NCBI GenBank assembly: GCA_022800315.1
Contig: JAAWQC010000022.1
Coordinates: forward strand, 1 to 41,925
DNA length: 41,925 bases
Direction: 5' to 3'
Source: Clostridiales bacterium
GTDB lineage: Bacteria > Bacillota > Clostridia > Oscillospirales > Acutalibacteraceae
Part shown: piece by piece, positions 41,805 through 41,925 of the stretch
Layout: each line of letters starts with the position of its first letter
Position numbering within the stretch: the first letter of the stretch is position 1
The notes under the pieces: generated by a model
The model's input: the letters and a program-made list of their open reading frames with translations, nothing else
The model's database searches: none
Told to the model about the DNA's origin: nothing
Made by a program: the position numbers and the translations under genes

Positions 41805-41925
41805 CCTTTCGGAAACGCCATTGGCGTTTAATTAGTAAAAGATAACCAGTAATCTCTGAAACATAAGAGAGGATACCCATTGGTATTTTCCCAACGGGTA
41901 TAACGTATACGACATATATGTCGTA
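41805..41925 (-). promoter_or_regulatory. pheST leader with three palindromes, no T-box seen
   Basis: On the minus strand before pheS: an 18-bp perfect palindrome at 41908-41925, a hairpin of 10-bp arms (41874-41883 with 41891-41900, one mismatch) and a short palindrome at 41813-41829. The T-box TGG-ACCGCG element common in pheST leaders is absent in these 121 bp. Confidence 0.4.

Overview
The window looks like chromosome from a GC-rich, spore-forming Gram-positive member of the Clostridia, most likely Oscillospirales (family not resolvable from sequence alone). The reasons are: strong AGGAGG-type ribosome binding sites, frequent GTG/TTG starts, sigma-A-like promoters with TTGACA/TATAAT boxes, a sortase LPDTG anchor, and sporulation or spore-coat genes (a SleC-like cortex-lytic enzyme, a SpoVB-like flippase, a BclA-like collagen protein). 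All assignments come from reading the sequence and remembered family features; no database search was run.

Layout. 1-3.5 kb: a palindrome cluster, a small XRE regulator, two small genes and mutS2. 3.7-6.6 kb: an NSS (LeuT-fold) sodium symporter, an unknown 188-residue protein and a sugar-phosphate isomerase/epimerase-like TIM barrel. 6.8-11.3 kb: a spore gene run in which the SleC pro-domain and the SleC-like catalytic part are encoded by two separate genes, followed by a two-domain peptidoglycan-binding protein and a SpoVB/MurJ-type flippase. 11.4-15.25 kb: a cupin, a malic enzyme next to an LDH/MDH-family enzyme with the malate-type specificity Arg (a possible malate shunt), and a Gfo/Idh/MocA oxidoreductase.

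15.25-19.5 kb is an AT-rich accessory island. It holds a decayed mobile-element ORF, a small HTH-like protein, a serine recombinase that appears to start at ATA, and, directly after the recombinase, two inverted 12-2-12 sites enclosing about 110 bp with a leftward promoter. Next come a formyltransferase and an ATP-grasp-HAD fusion. The arrangement reads as a phase-variable (invertible-promoter) switch for a two-gene small-molecule or glycan modification cassette, and is the best candidate for a new system here.

19.5-28.3 kb returns to GC-rich core-like genes, nearly all on the minus strand: MIF-type tautomerase, esterase, NUDIX hydrolase and YjbQ in one probable operon; a GyrI-like protein and a MerR-GyrI regulator with a 19-bp-spacer promoter; an uncharacterised gene pair resembling DUF6179/DUF6323; a divergent orphan promoter that could make a small RNA; an XRE/membrane-protein pair; and a peroxide-stress group (yaaA, bcp, DUF5131-like). 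28.3-35.3 kb has a MerR-TipAS regulator, a degenerate gene, a large collagen-like protein with 144-bp higher-order repeats, a decayed IS3-family transposase, and a secreted PHP-domain protein with an LPDTG cell-wall anchor. 35.4-41.9 kb has tRNA-Val(GAC), a TVP38/DedA-type membrane protein, a GH13 alpha-glucosidase and pheST, whose leader lies at the window edge.
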